Virus record (IMG/VR): IMGVR_UViG_3300014720_000015
Span: 62,001 to 126,000 of that record
Direction: 5' to 3' (one strand)
Source of the DNA: a virus
DNA: 64,000 nt
Shown here: one piece after another, positions 27,700 through 34,826 of the stretch
How the letters are laid out: each line of letters begins with the position of its first letter
Numbering within the stretch: the stretch's first letter is position 1
Made by a program: the position numbers and the translations under genes
The notes under the pieces: generated by a model
Seen by the model: the letters and a program-made list of their open reading frames with translations, nothing else
Database searches by the model: none
Told to the model about the DNA's origin: nothing

Positions 27700-27911
27700 T
27701 GAAAGGTAGTGTAATTAAAATGTTGGAATCTGAAATGCATTCCAGACGACAAAAGTCGTTGTTAAGTCTTAAACTACTAATGTCCAACCCCGTTGGAATT
27801 GGTGACCACTCAACAACAGACTTTTATGATAACTGTATTGAAGCGTTAGTTAATTTGGCTGAAGCTGATGACGCATTAGAAACCTTAAATAGATATAAAG
27901 ATGACTTATAA
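27699..27911 (+). CDS. Small conserved phage-type helical protein
   Basis: A 70-residue protein (KGSVIKMLESEMHSRRQK...NPVGIGDHST). This pattern recurs in small proteins of large T4-like phages, from memory only, without assigned function. It overlaps the ClpP-like gene by 11 nt. Confidence 0.6.
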   Translation: MKGSVIKMLESEMHSRRQKSLLSLKLLMSNPVGIGDHSTTDFYDNCIEALVNLAEADDALETLNRYKDDL

Positions 27912-28590
27912 TAACGATTTTAGCAATTATGCAATAAAGCACTTGAACATTAACCCGATGCAACTGCATTATTGGGAAAAACTTCAAGATAAACTATATG
28001 GACCTAATGCTTCATTAACACCATATATTACCGAAGAATCTGATAGAAGAGCCGTTCAGATGGATATCTTCTCCAGAATGCAAATGGAGAGAATTATCTG
28101 GGTTGCTGGCGTTGTAAATGATATGATGTCAACAATTGTTCAAGCACAGCTAATGTGGTTGGACACACAAGGTAACGATGATATTGTAATTCATTGTGAC
28201 ACCCCTGGTGGAAGCGTCAAGAGTGGGCTATCTATGGTCGATGTTATGAATTATGTTAGTTCTGATATTGTAACAATAAATACTGGAATGGCAGCATCGA
28301 TGGGTTCAGTTTTATTAGGTGCTGGAACAAAGGGGAAACGATATAGTTTACCACATTCAAAAGTAATGCTACACCAAGTTTCTGGAGGTATGTCAGGTGA
28401 GATACAGTCAATGAAAATCTCTTATATGGAAGCTGAAAAATATAATGAAGAGTTGTTTAGAATGCTCGGTGAATACTGTGATAAAGACCCAGAACAAGTT
28501 AAAAAAGATGCTGACCGAGATTTGTGGCTTACATCAGGTGAAGCCCTTGAATATGGTATTATTGATTCAATTATTAAGAATAAACAATAA
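27901..28590 (+). CDS. ClpP-like serine protease, second copy
   Basis: A 229-residue ClpP family protein: HCDTPGGSVKSG, catalytic Ser in GMAASMGSVLLGAGTKGKR, catalytic His in VMLHQVSGG and Asp in DRDLWLTSGEALEYGIID. This copy is closer to bacterial ClpP than the one at 7.3 kb. The two could form a mixed ring or act on different targets. It overlaps the preceding gene and its stop overlaps the next start. Confidence 0.85.
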   Translation: MTYNNDFSNYAIKHLNINPMQLHYWEKLQDKLYGPNASLTPYITEESDRRAVQMDIFSRMQMERIIWVAGVVNDMMSTIVQAQLMWLDTQGNDDIVIHCDTPGGSVKSGLSMVDVMNYVSSDIVTINTGMAASMGSVLLGAGTKGKRYSLPHSKVMLHQVSGGMSGEIQSMKISYMEAEKYNEELFRMLGEYCDKDPEQVKKDADRDLWLTSGEALEYGIIDSIIKNKQ

Positions 28591-28775
28591 TGTATATTAG
28601 CATAGCTGAAAAGTTATATAAAAAGGTTAATCCACATTCAAAAATGGATGTGCCGAGTAGTATTTATGTAACGACTGAAAAATGGTTTAAAGAATGGTTG
28701 GTAACAAAACCAACAGTTTTTAATGAAGAGGCGTTTTTTGTTTGGTGCATTAAAAATAAATCAGTATATTTATAA
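28590..28775 (+). CDS. Small hypothetical protein upstream of tmRNA
   Basis: A 61-residue protein of unknown function. Its ATG overlaps the ClpP-like stop. It ends 6 nt before the mature 5' end of tmRNA, so the tmRNA promoter must lie inside it or the two are co-transcribed; TATATTTAT lies at its 3' end. Confidence 0.5.
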   Translation: MYISIAEKLYKKVNPHSKMDVPSSIYVTTEKWFKEWLVTKPTVFNEEAFFVWCIKNKSVYL

Positions 28776-28781
28776 ATGAAT

Positions 28782-29150
28782 GGGTGTGACTGGATTTGAT
28801 TGCATGATGTTCTTTGATATAAGGAAGCACTGCGACTCAGGTTATAGCAGTACAAAATTTACTTGAGAATTATAAAAGGCGAAGATTTCGTTAATTATGA
28901 AAGATTCTTTGCTACTGAAGCAGAAGCTTTAGTGTAAGGGATGTTTGCACCAACAGCATAATAGGTGCCGAGTTAAGACAGCTTAACAAAACCTTTTTAG
29001 TTTATTGAGTTTTAAGGTCAATAAAATTTAATAACGGGTTTTCAAATTCCTGTAAAGATTTGATATTTCGTCAGATTAGAAAATGTGACTAAGCTTGTAG
29101 AAAGTATTATTGATGCGTGTAAGACGAGAGTTCGAATCTCTCCACATCCA
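28782..29150 (+). ncRNA. ssrA: tmRNA (ssrA)
   Basis: A 369-nt transfer-messenger RNA. The tRNA-like domain pairs GGGTGTG (28782) with CACATCC (29143-29149), and has a T arm GAGAG-TTCGAAT-CTCTC. GACTAAGC-TTGTAG before it is the conserved 3' region. The resume frame starts GGC GAA at 28878 and encodes a 19-residue tag, GEDFVNYERFFATEAEALV, ending at TAA 28937. Host-type Bacteroidota tags are shorter and end in LAA, so this tag is unusual. CCA is not encoded. A bidirectional terminator follows. Confidence 0.95.
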
Positions 29151-29168
29151 CACTGAACTTTTGTTCTT

Positions 29169-29221
29169 AAAAAATATGTCATGGTAAAATTATTTCAATG
29201 TAGTACCATGACATATTTTTT
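29169..29221. terminator. Bidirectional intrinsic terminator
   Basis: AAAAAATATGTCATGGTA and its complement TACCATGACATATTTTTT around a 17-nt loop. It ends tmRNA on the + strand and could end the tiny minus-strand ORF on the other. Confidence 0.85.
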
Positions 29222-29223
29222 AA

Positions 29224-29268
29224 TTATTTGCTTGGTTTTGGTTTTGGTTTACATCCACATCCTTTCAT
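29224..29268 (-). CDS. Putative 14-residue microprotein
   Basis: A minus-strand mini-ORF encoding MKGCGCKPKPKPSK. It lies between a terminator and a late-type motif (TATATTTATATATAAATA on its 5' side), so it has the parts of a gene. The CxC plus KP repeat composition is non-random. Too short to prove as coding. Confidence 0.3.
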   Translation of the reverse strand: MKGCGCKPKPKPSK

Positions 29269-29341
29269 TTTAGTTGATTTTTTGTAAATTGTTATTTATA
29301 TATAAATATAGGAAAATCAAAGGTTTTGTAAATAATTAAAA

Positions 29342-29551
29342 ATGTTCTTAAAAAAAAGGTATAATATAATCACTCGTAATTGGGATGTTATAACCAGATT
29401 AAGGTTATCTGAAACACCGAGAACCAACGAAATGGTTTATATTGAGAATACGGGTAAATACTATGTTGTTTTGAATGTGATACATCGGGAAACATTCTTA
29501 TTGAATACCACGTATATTGTTGTTGAAGAATTAAATGAGAGAAAAAAGTAA
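29342..29551 (+). CDS. Small basic hypothetical protein
   Basis: A 69-residue beta-rich basic protein of unknown function. TATTTATATATAAATATAGG (late-type motif) lies ~50 nt upstream and is shared in the other orientation by the minus-strand mini-ORF. Confidence 0.5.
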   Translation: MFLKKRYNIITRNWDVITRLRLSETPRTNEMVYIENTGKYYVVLNVIHRETFLLNTTYIVVEELNERKK

Positions 29552-29582
29552 TTTTTGATTTGCATATATTGAATATTTAATG

Positions 29583-29590
29583 TATATTTG
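29583..29590 (+). promoter_or_regulatory. -7 promoter element before RNA element and initiator tRNA
   Basis: TATATTTG with TTTGCATATATTG about 30 nt upstream. It would drive the structured RNA at 29618 and the initiator-type tRNA. Confidence 0.7.
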
Positions 29591-29617
29591 TATCAGAAAT
29601 TAAGAAACAGAAATTAA

Positions 29618-29674
29618 AGAGAGATTTCAGCAAAATTTAGACAATACAATTGAGATGTAAAAAAAGTCTCTCTG
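29618..29674 (+). ncRNA. Recurrent 'TTCAGCAAA' structured RNA element, copy 1
   Basis: AGAGAGA...TCTCTCT closes a hairpin whose 5' side is followed by TTTCAGCAAAATTT. Similar elements (stem, then TTCAGCAAAT, then closing stem) lie at 46298, 52509 and 58571, each just after a TATATTTG promoter. Function unknown. Confidence 0.45.
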
Positions 29675-29687
29675 TTTATTATTATAT

Positions 29688-29775
29688 CGCGGGAATGAAG
29701 GCTGGTAGTGATGCCTCGGTAGTCTCATAAGCTACCAACCGTAAAGGTGTGAAAGTGCGATTCTTTCTCCCGCAA
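29688..29775 (+). tRNA. Initiator-type tRNA-Met (CAT) with long variable arm
   Basis: Acceptor CGCGGGA/TCCCGCA with a C1-A72 mismatch, the hallmark of initiator tRNA. Anticodon loop CTCATAA on a 6-bp stem GGTAGT/GCTACC. T arm GAAAG-TGCGATT-CTTTC. The variable region contains a small hairpin (ACC-GTAAA-GGT), unusual for an initiator. CCA not encoded. Confidence 0.75.
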
Positions 29776-29809
29776 CAACGGTATTGATAAACCCAGTAAT
29801 AACAGAAAT

Positions 29810-30064
29810 ATGGCAAAGAGAAAGAAACCTATGACTAAAGACGAACATAACAAAGAAGCTCAAAGATTATTGGGTTTATCTGATGTTATGCATTCGTTGC
29901 CTACTGCTTGGTATTTTGATTGGAATGGAAGTGAGCCTCCAAGAATATTTGATTCCGATGGTAGGTGTGTATGTGTTTTAAGTACAGGCACATTTAGCGG
30001 TGCTTACGAAACTGAACAGATTATTGCAAATGCAAAACGATTGCTTTATGGCAATGATGCATAA
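29810..30064 (+). CDS. Cassette-like small ORF 1
   Basis: An 84-residue protein, unknown function (MAKRKKPMTKDEHNKEAQ at its start). It is the first of about seven small genes with a less AT-rich composition, separated by imperfect hairpins flanked by TAAC/GTTA, as in integron gene cassettes. Confidence 0.55.
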   Translation: MAKRKKPMTKDEHNKEAQRLLGLSDVMHSLPTAWYFDWNGSEPPRIFDSDGRCVCVLSTGTFSGAYETEQIIANAKRLLYGNDA

Positions 30065-30109
30065 CGTTAAAGCATTGGTGTCTGTTTGGGCATCAAGGCT
30101 TAAAAGTTC
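30061..30109 (+). repeat. attC-like imperfect hairpin 1
   Basis: AACGTTAAAGCATTGGTG and CATCAAGGCTTAAAAGTT are imperfect inverted repeats (about 14 of 18 pairs), directly after the stop of the first cassette-like ORF. Confidence 0.45.
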
Positions 30110-30132
30110 AAATTAACAACTAAAAGATATAT

Positions 30133-30339
30133 ATGCAACAAGACCAGATTACTTCCGTCAGCCAAAATAGCACCAATGCAGTGTTAAATGAAGGGCGAAA
30201 ATATTGGTATGTAGTTGAAACTACTGCTTGTGTTTTGTGTGGTAGAGAAAAAAATAACCGTTATCGTGTTTATGAAGAACCAAAGCCTGAACAAAAGCGC
30301 ATTTGGAAAGATGATGCCTGTGGCGAGCATTTCATGTAG
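30133..30339 (+). CDS. Cassette-like small ORF 2, CxxC protein
   Basis: A 68-residue protein with TACVLCGREKN (CxxC) and CGEHF near the end, a possible zinc site. Unknown function. Followed by the clearest attC-like hairpin. Confidence 0.5.
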   Translation: MQQDQITSVSQNSTNAVLNEGRKYWYVVETTACVLCGREKNNRYRVYEEPKPEQKRIWKDDACGEHFM

Positions 30340-30346
30340 CTTTTCA

Positions 30347-30441
30347 TTTAACGGTTTGGCTAAGAAGCGTAGCCATGCAATCACGCTTCAAAATTGGCAC
30401 TACACTTTATTGGCTATGCTTTTTAGCCGTTGTTATGTGCC
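30347..30441 (+). repeat. attC-like imperfect hairpin 2
   Basis: GGCTAAGAAGCGTAGCC and GGCTATGCTTTTTAGCC pair at 15 of 17 positions. The outer ends are TTTAACGG and CCGTTGTTATG. This is the geometry of an integron attC site. GTTATGTGCC at its end (30432) is inverted as GGCACATAAC at the end of the next cassette. Confidence 0.6.
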
Positions 30442-30456
30442 GTTATTATTCGCAAG

Positions 30457-30663
30457 ATGAAAGCAGAAACGAAAAAAATATTAAAAGAACAAGGCAAACT
30501 TGACCTTTATACAGATGAACGATTTGAGCAAGTTAAAGCTGTAATGAAACACGGAATGACCAAAGACGCTTGGTTAAAGAATTATCTATCCCTAGACTCA
30601 CTAAACAAGGCTCAATGGTGTGCAGACCACTTGGTCAAGTTTGTTGAAGGTGGTTATTTATAA
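30457..30663 (+). CDS. Cassette-like small ORF 3
   Basis: A 68-residue helical protein (MKAETKKILKEQGKLDLYTD start). Unknown function. The cassette is bounded by inverted GTTATGTGCC (30432) and GGCACATAAC (30665). Confidence 0.55.
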   Translation: MKAETKKILKEQGKLDLYTDERFEQVKAVMKHGMTKDAWLKNYLSLDSLNKAQWCADHLVKFVEGGYL

Positions 30664-30664
30664 T

Positions 30665-30719
30665 GGCACATAACGTCTGATGATAAACAATCGTTTTAAT
30701 GTTGTTTATCATTTGTTAT
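30665..30719 (+). repeat. attC-like imperfect hairpin 3
   Basis: ATGATAAACAA and TTGTTTATCAT are perfect inverted repeats, flanked by CATAACG and TTGTTATA. Directly follows the third cassette ORF. Confidence 0.6.
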
Positions 30720-30758
30720 ATTTAGTTGAAATTTTTTTTACTTTTAAAAAAAGAAGTT

Positions 30759-30932
30759 ATGACAGAAATCAATAAATCAAAACTCTACTTAATTCTAACT
30801 GTGATGGTTGGATTTACACTTGTCAATATAATTAAAGATAATAATTGGGTAGGTTATTTACTCTCATTAGTAGTATTTCCACTGATAACTTGGGGTTTGA
30901 TAGAACTTCTTTTTAAATATAAATCAAAATAA
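30759..30932 (+). CDS. Cassette-like small membrane protein
   Basis: A 57-residue protein with two hydrophobic helices (LYLILTVMVGFTLVNII and YLLSLVVFPLITWGLIELLF). Unknown function. Confidence 0.5.
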   Translation: MTEINKSKLYLILTVMVGFTLVNIIKDNNWVGYLLSLVVFPLITWGLIELLFKYKSK

Positions 30933-31014
30933 ATTTTAATTGAATATAATGGGAGTGGCTATGTGTAGTGCCGACCTTGAATAAATTACTACACTAACTA
31001 AAAAGATTAAAGCA

Positions 31015-31257
31015 ATGAGTAAAAAGAAAAAGAACAAAAAAGAGAATAAGGCATTACATATAGGTGGTGTTAGCGGTAGTTCTATTCCAGAACCACCCAA
31101 ACCACCACTAAATAGAGTTATTCGAGAAGGTGTAGGGCATTTTTGTACAAATTGCGGTAGTACAATGCCCAGAAGTGGATTTTTAATGTTGTTTGGAGAA
31201 AGATACTGTGATAACAACAAATGCCCAAATAGTAAACCAGTAAAGAATTACCGCTAA
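31015..31257 (+). CDS. Cassette-like zinc-ribbon-type protein
   Basis: An 80-residue protein with a basic, Pro-rich N-terminus and a C-terminal FCTNCGSTMPRSG...YCDNNKCPN four-Cys site. Unknown function. Its stop is followed by GCTAACGG, an attC-like end. Confidence 0.5.
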   Translation: MSKKKKNKKENKALHIGGVSGSSIPEPPKPPLNRVIREGVGHFCTNCGSTMPRSGFLMLFGERYCDNNKCPNSKPVKNYR

Positions 31258-31284
31258 CGGTTCACAAATAAAGAAAGTAGCGAT

Positions 31285-31527
31285 ATGAGAGACGAAATAG
31301 ATAAAATACTCGGTGAATTAGTTAGAAAGGAAATAAGCGAAGCCCAAGCGATTGATAAGCTATATTCTTTATTTGATGTTAGCACACGTAAATCTTTGGA
31401 AAGTAAAACCAAGATTATCACAGATATAAACCAATGGAGCGAAATACTATTGGCTTACAGACACAAAATAAGAGAGCGACCACTTTGGGCAATGATAGCA
31501 GACATAAACAACAGAACAACGGATTAA
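31285..31527 (+). CDS. Cassette-like small ORF
   Basis: An 80-residue helical protein (RDEIDKILGELVRKEISEAQ) of unknown function, followed by the longest attC-like hairpin. Confidence 0.5.
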   Translation: MRDEIDKILGELVRKEISEAQAIDKLYSLFDVSTRKSLESKTKIITDINQWSEILLAYRHKIRERPLWAMIADINNRTTD

Positions 31528-31535
31528 TTATGTGT

Positions 31536-31670
31536 GCTAACGTATTTGTATATGAAACGTGGCTGATAAGAACACGGAACTTGTCGAAGCGTACTGAACT
31601 AAATTAAATGCCGTGCATGGTCAAATAAGCCGTACAACAGCCATGTTTTATATACTTTGTTGTGCGCAGT
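31536..31670 (+). repeat. attC-like imperfect hairpin 4
   Basis: GTATATGAAACGTGGCTG and CAGCCATGTTTTATATAC pair at 15 of 18 positions around a ~72-nt centre. GTTGTGCGCA at its end is inverted as TGCGCACAAC (31936) after the next ORF, so each cassette is bounded by matching ends. Confidence 0.6.
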
Positions 31671-31676
31671 TATATT

Positions 31677-31934
31677 ATGGAGTTTAAAAAACTTACATCA
31701 GAAAATTTGCCTGAACCAAACAAATTGATTTGGATTAAACGAAAAAAAGGAAGCATATACTTAGGGTATAGAGAAGACAAACCTATCGCAACTAATGAAG
31801 ACGCAAGTAGAGATTGTTTTTGGTATGCAAACCCAAGCCATTCAATGTTAATGGCGGATGAAAGACAGTTGCGATTCAGGTATAATTTTTCAGACGTTAC
31901 AGTTGATTCATGGGCAGAGGTTGATTTACCTTAA
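31677..31934 (+). CDS. Cassette-like small ORF, last
   Basis: An 85-residue protein (MEFKKLTSENLPEPNKLIWI) resembling small cassette-type or restriction-associated ORFs, but no family can be named. Bounded by GTTGTGCGCA and TGCGCACAAC. Confidence 0.55.
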   Translation: MEFKKLTSENLPEPNKLIWIKRKKGSIYLGYREDKPIATNEDASRDCFWYANPSHSMLMADERQLRFRYNFSDVTVDSWAEVDLP

Positions 31935-32115
31935 TTGCGCACAACTAGAATATATAAACAATTACAATAAATCAAGTTCAAAATGAATGAAAAGGGCTGT
32001 TCAACTTTAAAGATTTGTGAAAAGAAATTTAATTATCTAAACTATTCAGAGAAAACTAAAATAACTTTTGATATACAAAAAAAATTCTGTATATTTGCAC
32101 AATAATTAAAAAAAA

Positions 32116-32745
32116 ATGATTATAGGTATAAATGGCACCATAGGTGCTGGTAAGGATTTTTTTGCTGAAACACTGGCTGAGTTTAGTTCAAAACCAGTTG
32201 AAAGACATGCGTTTGCTGATAAATTAAGGTTGATTACTGAACAGTTGACTGGTTATGATATGACCATGACCCATGAACCTAACAAACCCTTCTATAATCC
32301 AGTTTATAACTATACACAAGATGATAAAAATGTATATTTGGATATGTGGGGTAAAACCGTTGGTCAAATATTACAACAACTCGGTACTGAAGCTTTACGA
32401 GATAATTTTGATACTGACGTTTGGGTAAAGTCATTATTCGCTTCTGTTGGCAAAGAAGCTTTGGCTAAAGACCATATATTAGTGATACCAGATGTTAGAT
32501 TCCCCAATGAAGCTGATTACATTCTAAGTCAAGGCGGTCTCTTAATTAAAATTACAGGTGACCCCATGGGTGTCAGAGCCAAAAGTAATAGGGATTTAAA
32601 TCACCCATCTGAAACAGCCTTAAATAATTATGATAAATTTACCGATATTATTGAAAATGATATTGCCAATGTTGAAGTGTTCAACGAAAAAGTTAGAGCA
32701 TTTATGTTTAAACATGGGGTTTCCGTAGCCAGTTGCTACGCATAG
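32116..32745 (+). CDS. Deoxynucleoside monophosphate kinase (T4 gp1-like)
   Basis: A 209-residue kinase. P-loop GINGTIGAGKDFFAE at residues 4-18; VGQILQQLGTEALRDNF and VIPDVRFPNEADYI are the typical gp1-type motifs. It phosphorylates dNMPs for phage DNA synthesis. TATATTTG lies upstream at 32090. A terminator follows. Confidence 0.9.
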   Translation: MIIGINGTIGAGKDFFAETLAEFSSKPVERHAFADKLRLITEQLTGYDMTMTHEPNKPFYNPVYNYTQDDKNVYLDMWGKTVGQILQQLGTEALRDNFDTDVWVKSLFASVGKEALAKDHILVIPDVRFPNEADYILSQGGLLIKITGDPMGVRAKSNRDLNHPSETALNNYDKFTDIIENDIANVEVFNEKVRAFMFKHGVSVASCYA

Positions 32746-32773
32746 ATAGAAAAAAACTATTCATAGTTTTTTC

Positions 32774-32805
32774 AAGGTCAAACCATGAGGTTTGGCCTTT
32801 TTTTT
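32774..32805 (+). terminator. Intrinsic terminator
   Basis: AAGGTCAAACC-atga-GGTTTGGCCTT with a T run. Confidence 0.9.
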
Positions 32806-32840
32806 GTTATATTTGTGAACTATTTAATTAAAAAGAACTG

Positions 32841-34019
32841 ATGTTTAAAAAATTAATAAAAGAACAATTACTATTGGAAGCGGAAGAAGTCCGTATACCC
32901 TTTAAAATGGACATACCTGAAGATATTAGGAAGATACAGAAAGTATTCAAAGCTAATGGTAAAGAATTATATTTGGTCGGTGGTTCTGTTAGGGATGCTT
33001 TATTGGGTAAACCTATAAAGGATTATGATTTAGCAACTGAAGCCAAACCTGATGAGGTTATTAAAATGCTTAAAGGAAAACCATTTATAACAAATATAAT
33101 AGAAACTGGTAAATCTTTTGGTGTTATAAACGCATTAACTGACAATGATGAGTATGAGATTGCCACTTTTAGGTCTGAATCGGGATACGAAGATTCTAGA
33201 AGACCTTCAAGTGTTGAATTCACTGATATAGCAACAGATGTTGCCCGAAGAGATTTAACCGTTAACGCATTATTCTATGATTTGGATACCAATGAGGTTG
33301 TTGACCTTGTTGGTGGAATTGAAGACCTTAAAAAAGGTATTATTCGAACGGTTGGTGACCCATCTGAACGATTTGAAGAGGACAAGCTAAGAGTGTTAAG
33401 AGCTATTAGATTTGCCGCAAGATTCGGTAGTGAGGTTGATGAGAAGATAGACCAATTACTAAGTAAAGGTATTGATTTATCAGCAATTTCTGGTGAGCGC
33501 ATTAGAGATGAATTCATCAAAGGAATCAAGACATCCAAATCAACTGTTAATTTCTTATCGATGTTGGATAAATATGATTTGTTCAATGCTATATTTCCTA
33601 ACGTTAAAATCAATAAGAATTTCATAGAGAGTAATGACTCAGAGTTGGTAATTGCCAGCTTATTGTTACCACTTATAACTATAAGTGACATATCTCAAAT
33701 CGAAAAGAAATTAAATGCGTTGAAATACTCAACACAAGAAATACGTGATATAACAGCTTTAATGTTATTGACTCAATTTGAACCAGATGAAATTGTACCA
33801 ATGAAAAAGAAACTACAACTAAGTAGTTTATCTGATGAACAGATTAAAACTTTTGCTTCACTAATGAACTTGGATGCTAATCTAATTGACAAATTATTGC
33901 AATTCAAGTTATCGGTAAGTGGGCAAGATGTTATGAAACAATTCAATATCAAAGGACCAGAGGTCGGTAAAGTAATCAATCAAATTGAGGTCGAAAAATT
34001 CAAAAAAACACTCAATTAA
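32841..34019 (+). CDS. CCA tRNA nucleotidyltransferase, possible capsid-targeting N-terminus
   Basis: A 392-residue class II nucleotidyltransferase. LYLVGGSVRDALLGKPIKDY has the GG-S-VRD motif, followed by D-Y-D catalytic residues, ARRDLTVNALFYD and FEEDKLRVLRAIRFAARF. It should add CCA to tRNA 3' ends, which fits because none of the phage tRNAs encodes CCA. About 22 residues precede the domain; MFKKLIKEQLLLE-AEEV is basic and ends in L-L-E, like a prohead-protease-cut packaging peptide. So it may be delivered with the DNA. Poly(A) polymerase activity is an alternative. Confidence 0.85.
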   Translation: MFKKLIKEQLLLEAEEVRIPFKMDIPEDIRKIQKVFKANGKELYLVGGSVRDALLGKPIKDYDLATEAKPDEVIKMLKGKPFITNIIETGKSFGVINALTDNDEYEIATFRSESGYEDSRRPSSVEFTDIATDVARRDLTVNALFYDLDTNEVVDLVGGIEDLKKGIIRTVGDPSERFEEDKLRVLRAIRFAARFGSEVDEKIDQLLSKGIDLSAISGERIRDEFIKGIKTSKSTVNFLSMLDKYDLFNAIFPNVKINKNFIESNDSELVIASLLLPLITISDISQIEKKLNALKYSTQEIRDITALMLLTQFEPDEIVPMKKKLQLSSLSDEQIKTFASLMNLDANLIDKLLQFKLSVSGQDVMKQFNIKGPEVGKVINQIEVEKFKKTLN

Positions 34020-34186
34020 AGTCTAAAAGGACAAATATTGAAAATATTGACATGCAAACCTAAATATATAACTAAGTTAAGTTATTGATTATTAATAACT
34101 TAAATAGTTAAATGTTTGATTATTTTTGACACAGTAGCCAATTAAAACGAAAATAGTTAAATAACGGTCTATTACAATTAACCTAT

Positions 34187-34194
34187 ATATTTAT
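34187..34194 (+). promoter_or_regulatory. Late-type ATATTTAT promoter motif
   Basis: ATATTTAT, 28 nt before the ATG at 34215. The preceding intergenic stretch (34020-34186) holds no convincing gene. Confidence 0.4.
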
Positions 34195-34214
34195 AAAAGT
34201 AATATACAGGAATT

Positions 34215-34826
34215 ATGGGAGATTTATTAGATAGTTTATTGACTGGTGGTGTTGGTGTTGCTTTAATAGGTTTGTTGGGCAATATAATACTATGGTATTT
34301 GAACAGCAATAAACGCCAAAAGACTACTCAGACCATATCATCTGATTTTATAAATGTTTCAGAGTTTCAAGAAGCTATTGATAGGGTTTTAAGTGATACT
34401 GGTGTTCAAAGAATATTATTAATGAAAACCGAGGACGGTGGTGGAAAACCAAGATTAGGTACTCATTTATATGCCAGTGTATTATATGAAGGTTATAAAC
34501 ACCCTTTAAATTCAGTTAAAAATGATTATCAAAGACTTCTGGTTGATGATATTTATGTTAAGATGTTGAGCGATATAGGTCCAACCACATCAAATAAATT
34601 ATTGGTAAGTCGAATGAAAGACGGTATCTTAAAAAAGATATACCAAAGAGAAACGATTGTTTATTCGGAAGTTCATTATATTGGTGAGACTGATGATGCT
34701 TTCTTTTACATTAGTTTTGCGACAACCGATAATGATGATAGATTTGATGAACCTAATGATAGGGTCGAGATTGAAATTGCTGTAAGTAAAATAAGAGTGA
34801 TATTTGAAGGAATAAAAAACAAATGA
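34215..34826 (+). CDS. Membrane-anchored protein with GAF-like domain
   Basis: A 203-residue protein with one N-terminal membrane helix (TGGVGVALIGLLGNIILWYL) and a soluble alpha/beta domain (residues ~45-200) containing VQRILLMKTEDGGGKP, like the first strands of a GAF/sensor fold. Overlaps the next gene by 4 nt; the two look like distant paralogues. Confidence 0.5.
   Translation: MGDLLDSLLTGGVGVALIGLLGNIILWYLNSNKRQKTTQTISSDFINVSEFQEAIDRVLSDTGVQRILLMKTEDGGGKPRLGTHLYASVLYEGYKHPLNSVKNDYQRLLVDDIYVKMLSDIGPTTSNKLLVSRMKDGILKKIYQRETIVYSEVHYIGETDDAFFYISFATTDNDDRFDEPNDRVEIEIAVSKIRVIFEGIKNK

Noticed and set aside
28809-28819. GTTCTTTGATA inside tmRNA as another boxA
   Set aside because: It lies in the mature tmRNA sequence and not in a leader; likely part of the tmRNA structure.
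30215-30460. 81-codon + strand ORF overlapping the second cassette hairpin
   Set aside because: It reads through the attC-like hairpin and overlaps the better-supported ORF at 30133 in another frame.
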